The translations under genes and the position numbers were made by a program. Positions 1 to 5,756 of a stretch of DNA of 6,595 nt are shown piece after piece. Positions within the stretch are counted from its first letter, which is position 1. Every line of letters starts with the position of its first letter. Under the pieces are notes generated by a model. That model was not told the DNA's origin, ran no database searches, and saw only the letters and a program-made list of their open reading frames with translations. The DNA is from an uncultured Acinetobacter sp. GTDB taxonomy: Bacteria > Cyanobacteriota > Vampirovibrionia > Gastranaerophilales > Gastranaerophilaceae. The stretch is taken from contig CAMORE010000108.1 in the NCBI GenBank assembly GCA_946623365.1, forward strand, positions 1 through 6,595, read 5' to 3'.

Positions 1-110
1 CATTCTTTTTCTAGAATTAACAAGTTTCTTTTTCTTGCATAGTTTCTTCTATGCTGCGCTATTCTATTGTCAAAGTTCAAACACTCAGTGATTATTTTCA
101 CTATATAATT
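1..110 (-). promoter_or_regulatory. boxA-like rRNA leader or spacer segment with small hairpins
   Basis: Read on the minus strand, positions 78-59 give GAACTTTGACAATAGAATAG. This closely resembles the boxA antitermination element found in cyanobacterial rRNA leaders and spacers (remembered form close to GAACCTTGAAAACTGCATAG). Just downstream, 54-37 forms a perfect 6-bp hairpin (GCATAG, loop AAGAAA, CTATGC). Two weaker hairpins follow (CAAG...CTTG and ATTCT...AGAAT) up to the window edge. No 16S 3' end or anti-Shine-Dalgarno lies upstream on this strand, so this would be the leader of an rRNA gene starting left of the window, not an ordinary 16S-23S spacer. The alternative is plain intergenic sequence: TTGACA inside the element, followed 16 bp later by TAGAAG, could also serve as a promoter. 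Confidence 0.45.
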
Positions 111-169
111 TCTAACCTGATTGCTATTTATCAAAGTTTAAAATTTCGGGTTTTAATTCGTGCCGATTC

Positions 170-301
170 TTGAATACTTCATACTTCCTCAAGATGCGCC
201 CTAAACATTGGGGACCTCGGAATTCTTTAAAGCACTTAATGCTTTTAGACCCTTCTGCACCCTCTGGCGCTCATCTGCACCGGCGGTTTCCTCACCGACA
301 A
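170..301 (-). ncRNA. Candidate structured RNA or leader of unknown family
   Basis: This block is much more GC-rich than its surroundings, starts right after a strong minus-strand promoter and contains no open frame of note. Several helices are visible: CGGT/ACCG at 297-294 with 287-284; GGTGC/GCGCC at 281-277 with 270-266; a perfect AAAGCA/TGCTTT hairpin with a 5-nt loop at 245-229; and TCTTGA/TCAAGA near 194-168, enclosing a direct repeat GAAGTAT GAAGTAT. A longer-range helix can form between 276-266 (AGATGAGCGCC) and 201-191 (GGGCGCATCTT), which excludes the second hairpin. I checked from memory against tRNA, tmRNA, RNase P, SRP RNA and the common riboswitches (TPP, FMN, SAM, cobalamin, lysine, M-box, glmS, T-box) and found no convincing match. 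It is most likely the 5' leader of the transcript carrying the boxA-like element; a free-standing small RNA is possible. Confidence 0.4.
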
Positions 302-306
302 AACTT

Positions 307-334
307 ATCATATAACATCAAAAATTAATGTCAA
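307..334 (-). promoter_or_regulatory. Strong sigma70-type promoter (minus strand)
   Basis: On the minus strand the -35 TTGACA (334-329, perfect consensus) and the -10 TATGAT (312-307, one mismatch) are separated by 16 bp in AT-rich DNA. Transcription would start near position 300, exactly where the GC-rich structured block begins. It is the best-matching promoter in the window, which fits a stable-RNA gene. It lies about 40 bp beyond the stop codon of the lysozyme gene on the same strand, so it serves whatever lies to the left. Confidence 0.7.
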
Positions 335-372
335 CACTTTTTTTTAATTTTGTTGTTACAATTCTTAAAATA

Positions 373-1455
373 CTACTTTTTTTGATTCAGTTTCATTCTA
401 TACCCGCTAATTTTATTACCTTTTGCATTATTCCAAGCTTCTTGCAAGAATGTTAATTCCCAATTTTTATCACCTATTTTTGGATTCTTTTTCTTTCTTT
501 TGGCATGCCTTGTTCTCAAATCTTTACAGACTTTTTTATAGTACGGTTCAACTGCTGCCATGACTTTTTTTCTGTCTTTTGAAGATAAATCTTGCATGCC
601 TGATATTACTCTGTATATATTTCTTTCTTCAAGGTTTGTTGAGAAGCTTTCTCTGGTGGTATGCGCTAGAGCACTCAAATAACGTTTATTTTCCAAATCG
701 CTTTTTATTTGTTTTGTATATTTGTTAAAATACGGTGTTAAAAAACCATCCCAAATACCTTTATTGTAGGAAATATCCATAATGGTGCTTTGGACAGAAG
801 GCGGCGCATTCAGATAATTTTCTTTACCCAAATATGCCATGACTCTTGCTCTGTGTTCCAAAATATCATTAGCAAGAAGTTCGCATGCTTCTGCATAAGT
901 AATATCAATAGGAGCATCAGTAGAAAGTGCTTTGCCTCGGACTTTCCCTGTATGTCCAAACCCAATTGTAGGAGTTCCGAGACCGTCGTCATATGTTTTT
1001 AGATCCGGCTGTCCCGGATGTTTTGGATGAATTTCTATTACAGTCAAAAAATCTTTTAAAAAATTCTGAGAAATACCTGTTACCTTTGTTACATCAGATA
1101 AAGTTTTTACACTTCCGGGTTTAACTTTATATCTTGGAGGGATATTAAGTTTTTGTCCGGGGGTAATTTTAACGTCCGGTTTTGCCAGTTCTCCTTTGGG
1201 TGAATATGTAACCCTATAATCTACACCTTCTTTTAGCTGAGGATTAGCTTTTATTATCGGATATGTGTCCAAGTTATTATGTCTTGCTATATCAAGGAAG
1301 GAATCTCCCCCTTTTACTGTATAGACGTATCCTTTTTCAAAAATCACATTCGGATTGCCATTGAATAAATTTTCCTTCATTAAAGAAGATGTAACGGGTT
1401 CAGAAGTTGTTGACAAATCCTGCTTTTTTGGGGCTGAATTCTGTTTGACACCCAA
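373..1455 (-). CDS. LysM-domain GH24-type lysozyme (muramidase)
   Basis: The 360-residue product should cleave the N-acetylmuramic acid-N-acetylglucosamine bond of peptidoglycan. Residues about 43-106 form a LysM module (YTVKGGDSFLDIARHNNLD, ending ITPGQKLNIPP) that binds glycan; it carries an insertion of about 20 residues. Residues about 128-285 are a phage T4-type lysozyme domain. E141, D157 and T163 match the catalytic Glu-Asp-Thr, with TYDDGLGTPTIGFGHT around the last two, and LEERNIYRVI resembles the family's Arg-rich C-terminal helix. Between Glu and Asp there are about seven more residues than in T4 lysozyme. The C-terminal 70 residues are Lys-rich and unassigned. No signal peptide or membrane segment is visible, so export would need a holin, lysis or a non-classical route, as for phage endolysins. 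The start is TTG, with a weak purine-rich AAAGAAG upstream. The frame stays open nine codons further to a TAA without another standard start, and the next ATG (M26) has no better ribosome site. No terminator hairpin follows. A domesticated phage lysin or an endogenous wall hydrolase are both possible. Confidence 0.85.
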   Translation of the reverse strand: MGVKQNSAPKKQDLSTTSEPVTSSLMKENLFNGNPNVIFEKGYVYTVKGGDSFLDIARHNNLDTYPIIKANPQLKEGVDYRVTYSPKGELAKPDVKITPGQKLNIPPRYKVKPGSVKTLSDVTKVTGISQNFLKDFLTVIEIHPKHPGQPDLKTYDDGLGTPTIGFGHTGKVRGKALSTDAPIDITYAEACELLANDILEHRARVMAYLGKENYLNAPPSVQSTIMDISYNKGIWDGFLTPYFNKYTKQIKSDLENKRYLSALAHTTRESFSTNLEERNIYRVISGMQDLSSKDRKKVMAAVEPYYKKVCKDLRTRHAKRKKKNPKIGDKNWELTFLQEAWNNAKGNKISGYRMKLNQKK

Positions 1456-1551
1456 AGGCTTTACATCTTCTTTTTTTACATTTTACTTTTTACAATTGGT
1501 TACTATACATCGGTATTAATCAAAAATATTTTTTTGAGCCGGGCATAGAGA

Positions 1552-1590
1552 ATTATACAGTTAAAATAAAACTCTTATAGAATTTATGAT
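1552..1590. promoter_or_regulatory. Divergent promoter region between the lysozyme gene and ilvD (weak candidates)
   Basis: The 162-bp gap holds two -10-like hexamers on opposite strands. TATAAT on the minus strand (1557-1552) points at the lysozyme gene. TATGAT on the plus strand (1585-1590), or TATAGA (1576-1581), points at ilvD. None has a convincing -35 at 16-18 bp, so I place both promoters only approximately. I see no attenuator or T-box-like hairpin ahead of ilvD, hence no visible amino acid control. Confidence 0.3.
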
Positions 1591-1617
1591 AAAATTATAG
1601 AAAGCGAGGGGTTAAAA

Positions 1618-3312
1618 ATGAGAAGTGACAACATAAAAAAAGGAATTGCAAAAACACCGCACAGAAGTCTGTTAATGGCAACAGGTGTTTCAAAAAAGAA
1701 TATCAATTCACCATACATAGGTATAGCAAGTTCATTTTCCGACTTAGTTCCAGGACATATCGGAATGCGTGATTTGGAACGCCAAATAGAAAAAGGAATA
1801 CACAGTGCAGGCGGACAAGCTTTTATTTTTGGAGTTCCTGCCGTTTGTGACGGGATTGCTATGGGACACGACGGAATGAGATATTCACTCCCGTCAAGAG
1901 ATTTGATTGCCGATTGTGTTGAAACTGTAGCTAACGCTCATCAGCTTGACGGACTTGTTTTGCTCTCAAATTGCGACAAAATAACCCCTGGAATGCTTAT
2001 TGCAGCAGCAAGAATCAATATTCCGTCAATTATTGTTACCGCAGGACCAATGCTCGACGGAGAAAGCAAATGCGAAAAACTTACTATGATTAAAGGAGCT
2101 TTTGAAGCAATCGGGAAATACAGAAACGGAGAAATAACAGAAGAAAGATTAATTGAATTAGAAGAAGCTTCCTGCCCTTCATCAGGAGCTTGTCAGGGAC
2201 TTTATACCGCAAACACAATGGCGTGTTTAACGGAAATTATGGGAATGAGTCTACCGCATTGTGCAACAGCTGCTGCAGTCTCATCCGAAAAGAGAAGAAT
2301 AGCATTTGAAAGTGGAATGCAAGCGGTAGAACTTGTAAGACAAAATAAATGCCCATTGGATATAATAAGCAGAGATTCTTTAAGGAACGCAATCATTGCA
2401 GATTTAGGCATGGGGGGATCTACAAATTCATTCTTACATATATTAGCAATCGCTAATGCAGCAAGTTCATCATTTACTAACACATCAGAAGAGAGTAAGA
2501 AAGAAGAGGAAATTATTACTCTCAAAGATTTTGAAGAACTCTCATATAAAATTCATCAGTTTGTAAAACTTGAACCGTCAAACAATATTACAATGACACA
2601 ATTCCATAATGCGGGCGGTGTGAATGCTGTATTAAAAGAACTGTTGAATAATGTTCCTGAATTTAAAGATTTAGAAGGAGTTGCACTCAAAAAAGCGAGT
2701 GAAATTGTTAAAAATGCTTATTCCGATAAAAACATAATTCATCCTTATAATGAACCTTTTACAACAAAACCCGGATTAGGAATTTTATACGGGAATATTG
2801 CTCCCGAAGGTTCGGTTATAAAAATATCCGCTGTTGATGAAAGTTGTTATGAATTTGAAGGAATAGCAAAAACTTTTGATTCAGAAGAAGATGCTATGGA
2901 TGCTCTGGAAAATGACAGAATCAAAGAAGGTGACGTTGTTGTTATAAGATATGAAGGCCCGAAAGGCGGCCCCGGAATGCGTGAAATGCTGGCACCCACA
3001 TCACTTATTGCAGGGAAAGGGCTTGGAACAAAAACAGCATTAATTACCGATGGTCGATTTTCAGGAGGAACAAGAGGAATATGTGTCGGACATATTTGTC
3101 CGGAAGCTGCTAACGGAGGAGTTATAGCTCTTATAGAAGACGGCGACAGAATAAAAATTGACATTAATAAAAGAACTCTTGATTTATTGGTAGATAACAA
3201 AATCCTCGACGAAAGAAGAAATAATTTAAAACCTTATAGAATTAAATCAAACGGTTATTTGGGAAAATATGCAAGAACAGTCAGCGATGCTTCTCATGGT
3301 GCTATCGTCTAA
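1618..3312 (+). CDS. ilvD: Dihydroxy-acid dehydratase
   Basis: This enzyme dehydrates 2,3-dihydroxyisovalerate and 2,3-dihydroxy-3-methylvalerate to the 2-oxo acids that become valine/leucine and isoleucine; it is cytoplasmic and carries an Fe-S cluster. The 564 residues fit the family length. Visible landmarks are RSDNIKKGI at the N-terminus, VPGHIGM (44-50), CDGIAMGHDGMRYSLPSRDLIAD (from C77), NCDKITPGM with Fe-S ligand C119, CPSSGACQGLYTANTMAC with C192 as the second expected ligand, GGPGMREMLAPTS, and DGRFSGGTRG with the proposed catalytic serine S482. The VPGH segment, lacking the Cys of the plant-type [2Fe-2S] enzymes (TPCN), places it with the E. coli/B. subtilis-like group. Related sugar-acid dehydratases (Edd) share the fold, but the motif set favours IlvD. 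The ATG is well supported by GAGGGG at 1606-1611, 6 nt upstream. The cyclo-ligase gene starts 11 nt after the stop. No other ilv or leu gene is in the window. Confidence 0.96.
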   Translation: MRSDNIKKGIAKTPHRSLLMATGVSKKNINSPYIGIASSFSDLVPGHIGMRDLERQIEKGIHSAGGQAFIFGVPAVCDGIAMGHDGMRYSLPSRDLIADCVETVANAHQLDGLVLLSNCDKITPGMLIAAARINIPSIIVTAGPMLDGESKCEKLTMIKGAFEAIGKYRNGEITEERLIELEEASCPSSGACQGLYTANTMACLTEIMGMSLPHCATAAAVSSEKRRIAFESGMQAVELVRQNKCPLDIISRDSLRNAIIADLGMGGSTNSFLHILAIANAASSSFTNTSEESKKEEEIITLKDFEELSYKIHQFVKLEPSNNITMTQFHNAGGVNAVLKELLNNVPEFKDLEGVALKKASEIVKNAYSDKNIIHPYNEPFTTKPGLGILYGNIAPEGSVIKISAVDESCYEFEGIAKTFDSEEDAMDALENDRIKEGDVVVIRYEGPKGGPGMREMLAPTSLIAGKGLGTKTALITDGRFSGGTRGICVGHICPEAANGGVIALIEDGDRIKIDINKRTLDLLVDNKILDERRNNLKPYRIKSNGYLGKYARTVSDASHGAIV

Positions 3313-3323
3313 AAGGAATCATT

Positions 3324-3836
3324 TTGGATAAAAATTCATTAAGAAAATGGGCAAAAGAAAAACGAAAAAATTTAGATATGGCAAAAATTAGTGCCATATT
3401 ATCGTCGAAACTTGTTCAAACTAACGAATACAAAAGTTCTAAAAATATAATGATTTTCTACCCGCTTGAAAATGAAGTAAATTTATTGTCTTTACTTAGT
3501 GACCATTCAAAACAGTTTTACTTACCAAGAATTGTCAATTCAGAACTTGAATGTTGTGCATATAATTTAGGAGATGAACTTTGTCAATCTAAATTTCATA
3601 CCAAAGAACCCACCTGCAAAGCATGTTCAAAAACAAATATTGATACAGTAATTGTTCCTGCCCTTGCAGTCGATACAAATAAGTACAGGTTAGGTTATGG
3701 AGGAGGCTTTTACGACAGATTTCTCAAAGATTTTTCAGGGCAGAAAATTGTATGTATCCCTAGTGAATTAATTGTAGATTCTGTCTATCCGGAATCTCAC
3801 GATATCAAAATGGATTTGATTATACATAGCAAATAA
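3324..3836 (+). CDS. fau: 5-formyltetrahydrofolate cyclo-ligase (MTHFS)
   Basis: This enzyme converts 5-formyltetrahydrofolate to 5,10-methenyltetrahydrofolate using ATP, returning a stored or inhibitory folate to the one-carbon pool. The 170 residues are slightly shorter than most family members. The diagnostic glycine-rich motif RLGYGGGFYDRFL lies at 122-134. The N-terminus LRKWAKEKRKNL has the expected basic spacing, NIMIFYPLENEVN matches the first strand and folate-site region, VIVPALAVD precedes the Gly motif, and VYPESHDIKMDLII matches the conserved C-terminal segment. The start is TTG, chosen because AAGGAA (3313-3318) sits 5 nt upstream and begins directly behind the ilvD stop, indicating translational coupling in an ilvD operon. 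A cysteine cluster (C77, C78, C87, C98, C101) is noticeable but is not a recognised metal motif. After the stop there is a run of nine T, but no good hairpin precedes it. Confidence 0.93.
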   Translation: MDKNSLRKWAKEKRKNLDMAKISAILSSKLVQTNEYKSSKNIMIFYPLENEVNLLSLLSDHSKQFYLPRIVNSELECCAYNLGDELCQSKFHTKEPTCKACSKTNIDTVIVPALAVDTNKYRLGYGGGFYDRFLKDFSGQKIVCIPSELIVDSVYPESHDIKMDLIIHSK

Positions 3837-3863
3837 TTTTTTTTTAGTGTTTAATATCTATAA

Positions 3864-5330
3864 ATGAGAATTTTACCAATTTCTACATCGAACATATTTT
3901 ATAATCCGCGTGTATCGCAAAATAGAAGTACATACAACCAAGAAGAACAGTTTAATGTATCAAAAATATCTGCTTATTACATGCCTATTTTTGGTGCTAA
4001 AAAAACAAAACCGGAAAATCTGAAAAAACTGGCAGAATACGGATTACCTGATATGTACTCAGGTAAACGAATGCTAAGCAACAAAGAATTAACAGGTTTG
4101 CTGAGCAGAGGAGTCTTTGATTTTCCTTTAAAAAAATTAATTCCTATATTAAATCAGTATTCAGATACGCTATATGAAAATGAATACAGTATTTTCAAAA
4201 TTTTGTCAAAGATTTCAAAAACATCTCCAAATATAAAAATAAATGAAGCATTAAAACAGATCTATCCTGAACACTTACAAAAATTAATAACAGTTCAAAG
4301 GTCAATATTGTATGACATAATTTTAAAGGCGAACAAGCTGCCTGAGGATTATTTTGATGACATAATGACCCTAATCAGATATTCGAATCCGAAACTTGAA
4401 AAAAAAGAAACAACAGCTCACTTTAGTGAAAAAGAATTTATTTACAGGCTTCAACAAATAGCCAAACAGATTAACACTAAAAAGCATTTTACTGAAATCA
4501 GAGCAATAAATAGACTTATTAGTGAAGCTAAAACTTTATTTTTACCTCAAATTGCAGAAAAGAAAAAATTTGGCAGAGGTATAAAAGCTAAAAAATTGAA
4601 AATGGAATACCAAATGCAGCCGGAAGTTTTCACAAGAAATACCCAAAAGATGAAGTATCTTAGAGCGCTTCTTGATATTACTCCTCTTAGGAATAACATC
4701 GAGATTATAAACCTTTTCAATATTACGGATGCAAAAGTATGCGGGACACCTACTGTAGAACCCTTTAAAAGGCAGGAATTTATATATGATTTAAAAAACA
4801 TTATAAAAGACCTTAAAGACAAAAAAACTGAATCTGAAATAATAGCTCGAGCTCATGCTTTACCTACATCTACAGAAAATGTTTCAGCATTTGTAGTAAA
4901 ACACGTTAATGATACTCCTGAAACAATAGGATATTACTTATTTAAAGATTCATTATGCTCAATTGAACATATCGACGCAAGAATCGACCCTAACGCAAAA
5001 AAAGCAAAAGCTAAAAAAGGTTCTAAAAAAGGTTCAAAGCCAAGAAATAATACAGCAGGGAAAAATAGGATTAAAAACTATGGTCTTAGTGCCGTACGAG
5101 TTAACGGAGGACGTTCAAATATGAAATTTGATGACTGGGTTAGAAAACATCCGGAATCATACAAAAACTGCCAAAAATTTATAGATAGGCTTATAGAACT
5201 ATATAACGAAGGCATTTTTAAAAAATTGAATATCGAAAAGAATTATATATATTATTTTAGAGATGCCGTACTTAAACATTCGCCGTCAGAAAAGCCAATG
5301 ATACTTGATATCTCAAAACTTAAGGAATAA
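3864..5330 (+). CDS. Hypothetical protein with divergent C-terminal HNH-nuclease-like domain
   Basis: I do not recognise this 488-residue protein as a named family. The N-terminal 45 residues are Asn/Ser/Thr-rich and end in PIFGAK, a style I associate with many Gastranaerophilales proteins. Residues about 50-330 look mostly alpha-helical and Lys-rich without a known motif. The C-terminal part resembles an HNH endonuclease: SIEHIDA (E368-H369), then NRIKNYGLSAVRVNGGRSN (N405, N414, N419), then KFDDWVRKHPE and a helix with QKFIDRLIELYNEG. The order Glu-His, Asn, Asn matches the beta-beta-alpha-metal layout, but the paired zinc cysteines of many HNH proteins are absent. A Lys/Gly loop (about 378-398, with KKGSKKGSK) is inserted between the two motif halves. 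No signal peptide or membrane segment is seen. The ATG directly follows an in-frame TAA, has no Shine-Dalgarno, and a TAATAT hexamer lies 6 nt before it. It sits 27 nt downstream of the cyclo-ligase gene and ends at a strong terminator. A DNA-cleaving role is inference; a degenerate, non-catalytic domain is possible. Confidence 0.85.
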   Translation: MRILPISTSNIFYNPRVSQNRSTYNQEEQFNVSKISAYYMPIFGAKKTKPENLKKLAEYGLPDMYSGKRMLSNKELTGLLSRGVFDFPLKKLIPILNQYSDTLYENEYSIFKILSKISKTSPNIKINEALKQIYPEHLQKLITVQRSILYDIILKANKLPEDYFDDIMTLIRYSNPKLEKKETTAHFSEKEFIYRLQQIAKQINTKKHFTEIRAINRLISEAKTLFLPQIAEKKKFGRGIKAKKLKMEYQMQPEVFTRNTQKMKYLRALLDITPLRNNIEIINLFNITDAKVCGTPTVEPFKRQEFIYDLKNIIKDLKDKKTESEIIARAHALPTSTENVSAFVVKHVNDTPETIGYYLFKDSLCSIEHIDARIDPNAKKAKAKKGSKKGSKPRNNTAGKNRIKNYGLSAVRVNGGRSNMKFDDWVRKHPESYKNCQKFIDRLIELYNEGIFKKLNIEKNYIYYFRDAVLKHSPSEKPMILDISKLKE

Positions 5331-5342
5331 AAATTGTAGAAT

Positions 5343-5376
5343 AAAAAAGAGAGCCATAAAATGGCTCTCTTTTTTT
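5343..5376. terminator. Rho-independent terminator, likely bidirectional
   Basis: A perfect 10-bp stem AGAGAGCCAT/ATGGCTCTCT (5348-5357 with 5361-5370) encloses the triloop AAA, and an A-run and T-run flanking it extend the pairing. The T tract (5371-5376) serves the plus-strand gene ending 12 nt upstream. Read on the minus strand the A-run becomes a U tract, so it can also end rpmE, whose stop is about 20 bp away. Its position between two convergent genes supports use in both directions. Confidence 0.93.
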
Positions 5377-5395
5377 AACTTTTTTAAACAAATCG

Positions 5396-5596
5396 TTATT
5401 TTTGTCCGTAACGTTTTTTAAATCTTTCAACACGTCCTTCAGAGTCAAGAATTTTTTGTTGACCTGTATAGAACGGGTGACAGTTAGAACAAATTTCAAC
5501 TGTAAGATTATCTACAACTGAACCTGTTTCAATTTCGTTACCACATACACATTTGATAACAGTTTTCTTATAATCAGGATGAATTCCGTCTTTCAT
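5396..5596 (-). CDS. rpmE: 50S ribosomal protein L31 (zinc-binding type)
   Basis: L31 sits on the large ribosomal subunit at the interface with the 30S head, forming an intersubunit bridge. The 66 residues match the normal size. The start MKDGIHPDYK is typical, and C16, C18 (CVC), C36 and C39 (CSNC) form the zinc site that defines the C+ form, followed by HPFYTGQQK and a basic tail RVERFKKRYGQK. The ATG is fixed by AAGAAGG, 5 nt upstream (5608-5602). It is a single-gene unit: divergent from kdsB across 160 bp, convergent with the HNH-like gene, with its own promoter and a shared terminator. In organisms that also have a cysteine-free L31 paralogue the two switch with zinc supply; no paralogue or Zur-like operator is visible here. 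Confidence 0.97.
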   Translation of the reverse strand: MKDGIHPDYKKTVIKCVCGNEIETGSVVDNLTVEICSNCHPFYTGQQKILDSEGRVERFKKRYGQK

Positions 5597-5614
5597 GTTA
5601 ACCTTCTTTCTATT

Positions 5615-5634
5615 TTCAAGATTCCAAACTTGAA
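5615..5634 (-). other. Small hairpin in the rpmE 5' untranslated region
   Basis: On the minus strand, TTCAAG and CTTGAA form a 6-bp perfect stem with an 8-nt loop. It lies between the predicted transcription start (near 5648) and the ribosome binding site, ending 6 nt before AAGAAGG. L31 is known to control its own synthesis through mRNA leader structure in E. coli; whether this hairpin does so is conjecture, and a 6-bp stem in AT-rich DNA may be chance. Confidence 0.3.
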
Positions 5635-5654
5635 TATCTATTTCGACCTTTTCT

Positions 5655-5683
5655 ATTCTATTCCGCTAAATATTTTATTTCAA
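5655..5683 (-). promoter_or_regulatory. rpmE promoter (sigma70-type)
   Basis: Minus-strand -35 TTGAAA (5683-5678) and -10 TAGAAT (5660-5655) are 17 bp apart, each one or two mismatches from consensus. The predicted start near 5648 gives a leader of about 50 nt ahead of the rpmE ATG. Confidence 0.65.
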
Positions 5684-5700
5684 GTATAGAATTAATATTA

Positions 5701-5729
5701 TTGAAGAATATTTAATTTTCGGATAAACT
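5701..5729 (+). promoter_or_regulatory. Candidate kdsB promoter
   Basis: TTGAAG (5701-5706) and TAAACT (5724-5729) are 17 bp apart, each matching consensus at four of six positions, and lie back to back with the rpmE promoter. TATATT at 5732-5737 is a better -10 alone but lacks a -35 and would place the start almost on the ribosome binding site. Confidence 0.35.
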
Positions 5730-5756
5730 TTTATATTAAAGAGGAGATTACTTATT

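Noticed and set aside
181..302. tRNA, tmRNA, RNase P, SRP RNA or a named riboswitch in the GC-rich block.
   Set aside because: No cloverleaf or GTTCGAAT arm, and none of the diagnostic motifs of these RNAs as far as I can recall them.
790..1002. Open frames on both strands (plus 70 codons, minus 60 codons) inside the lysozyme gene.
   Set aside because: They overlap the catalytic domain in other frames and have no independent support.
2202..2525. Minus-strand open frame of 107 codons inside ilvD.
   Set aside because: Antisense shadow of a highly conserved enzyme; no start signal or recognisable product.
2847..3200. Minus-strand open frame of 117 codons inside ilvD.
   Set aside because: Antisense shadow with Pro/Ser-rich composition derived from ilvD codons.
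3819..3845. Possible terminator after the cyclo-ligase gene (ATTAT/ATAAT plus nine T).
   Set aside because: The stem is five A-T pairs with a long loop; too weak to call against an AT-rich background.
4547..4822. Minus-strand open frame of 91 codons with a hydrophobic look.
   Set aside because: Antisense of the Lys-rich HNH-like gene; the hydrophobicity follows from reading AAA/GAA codons in reverse.
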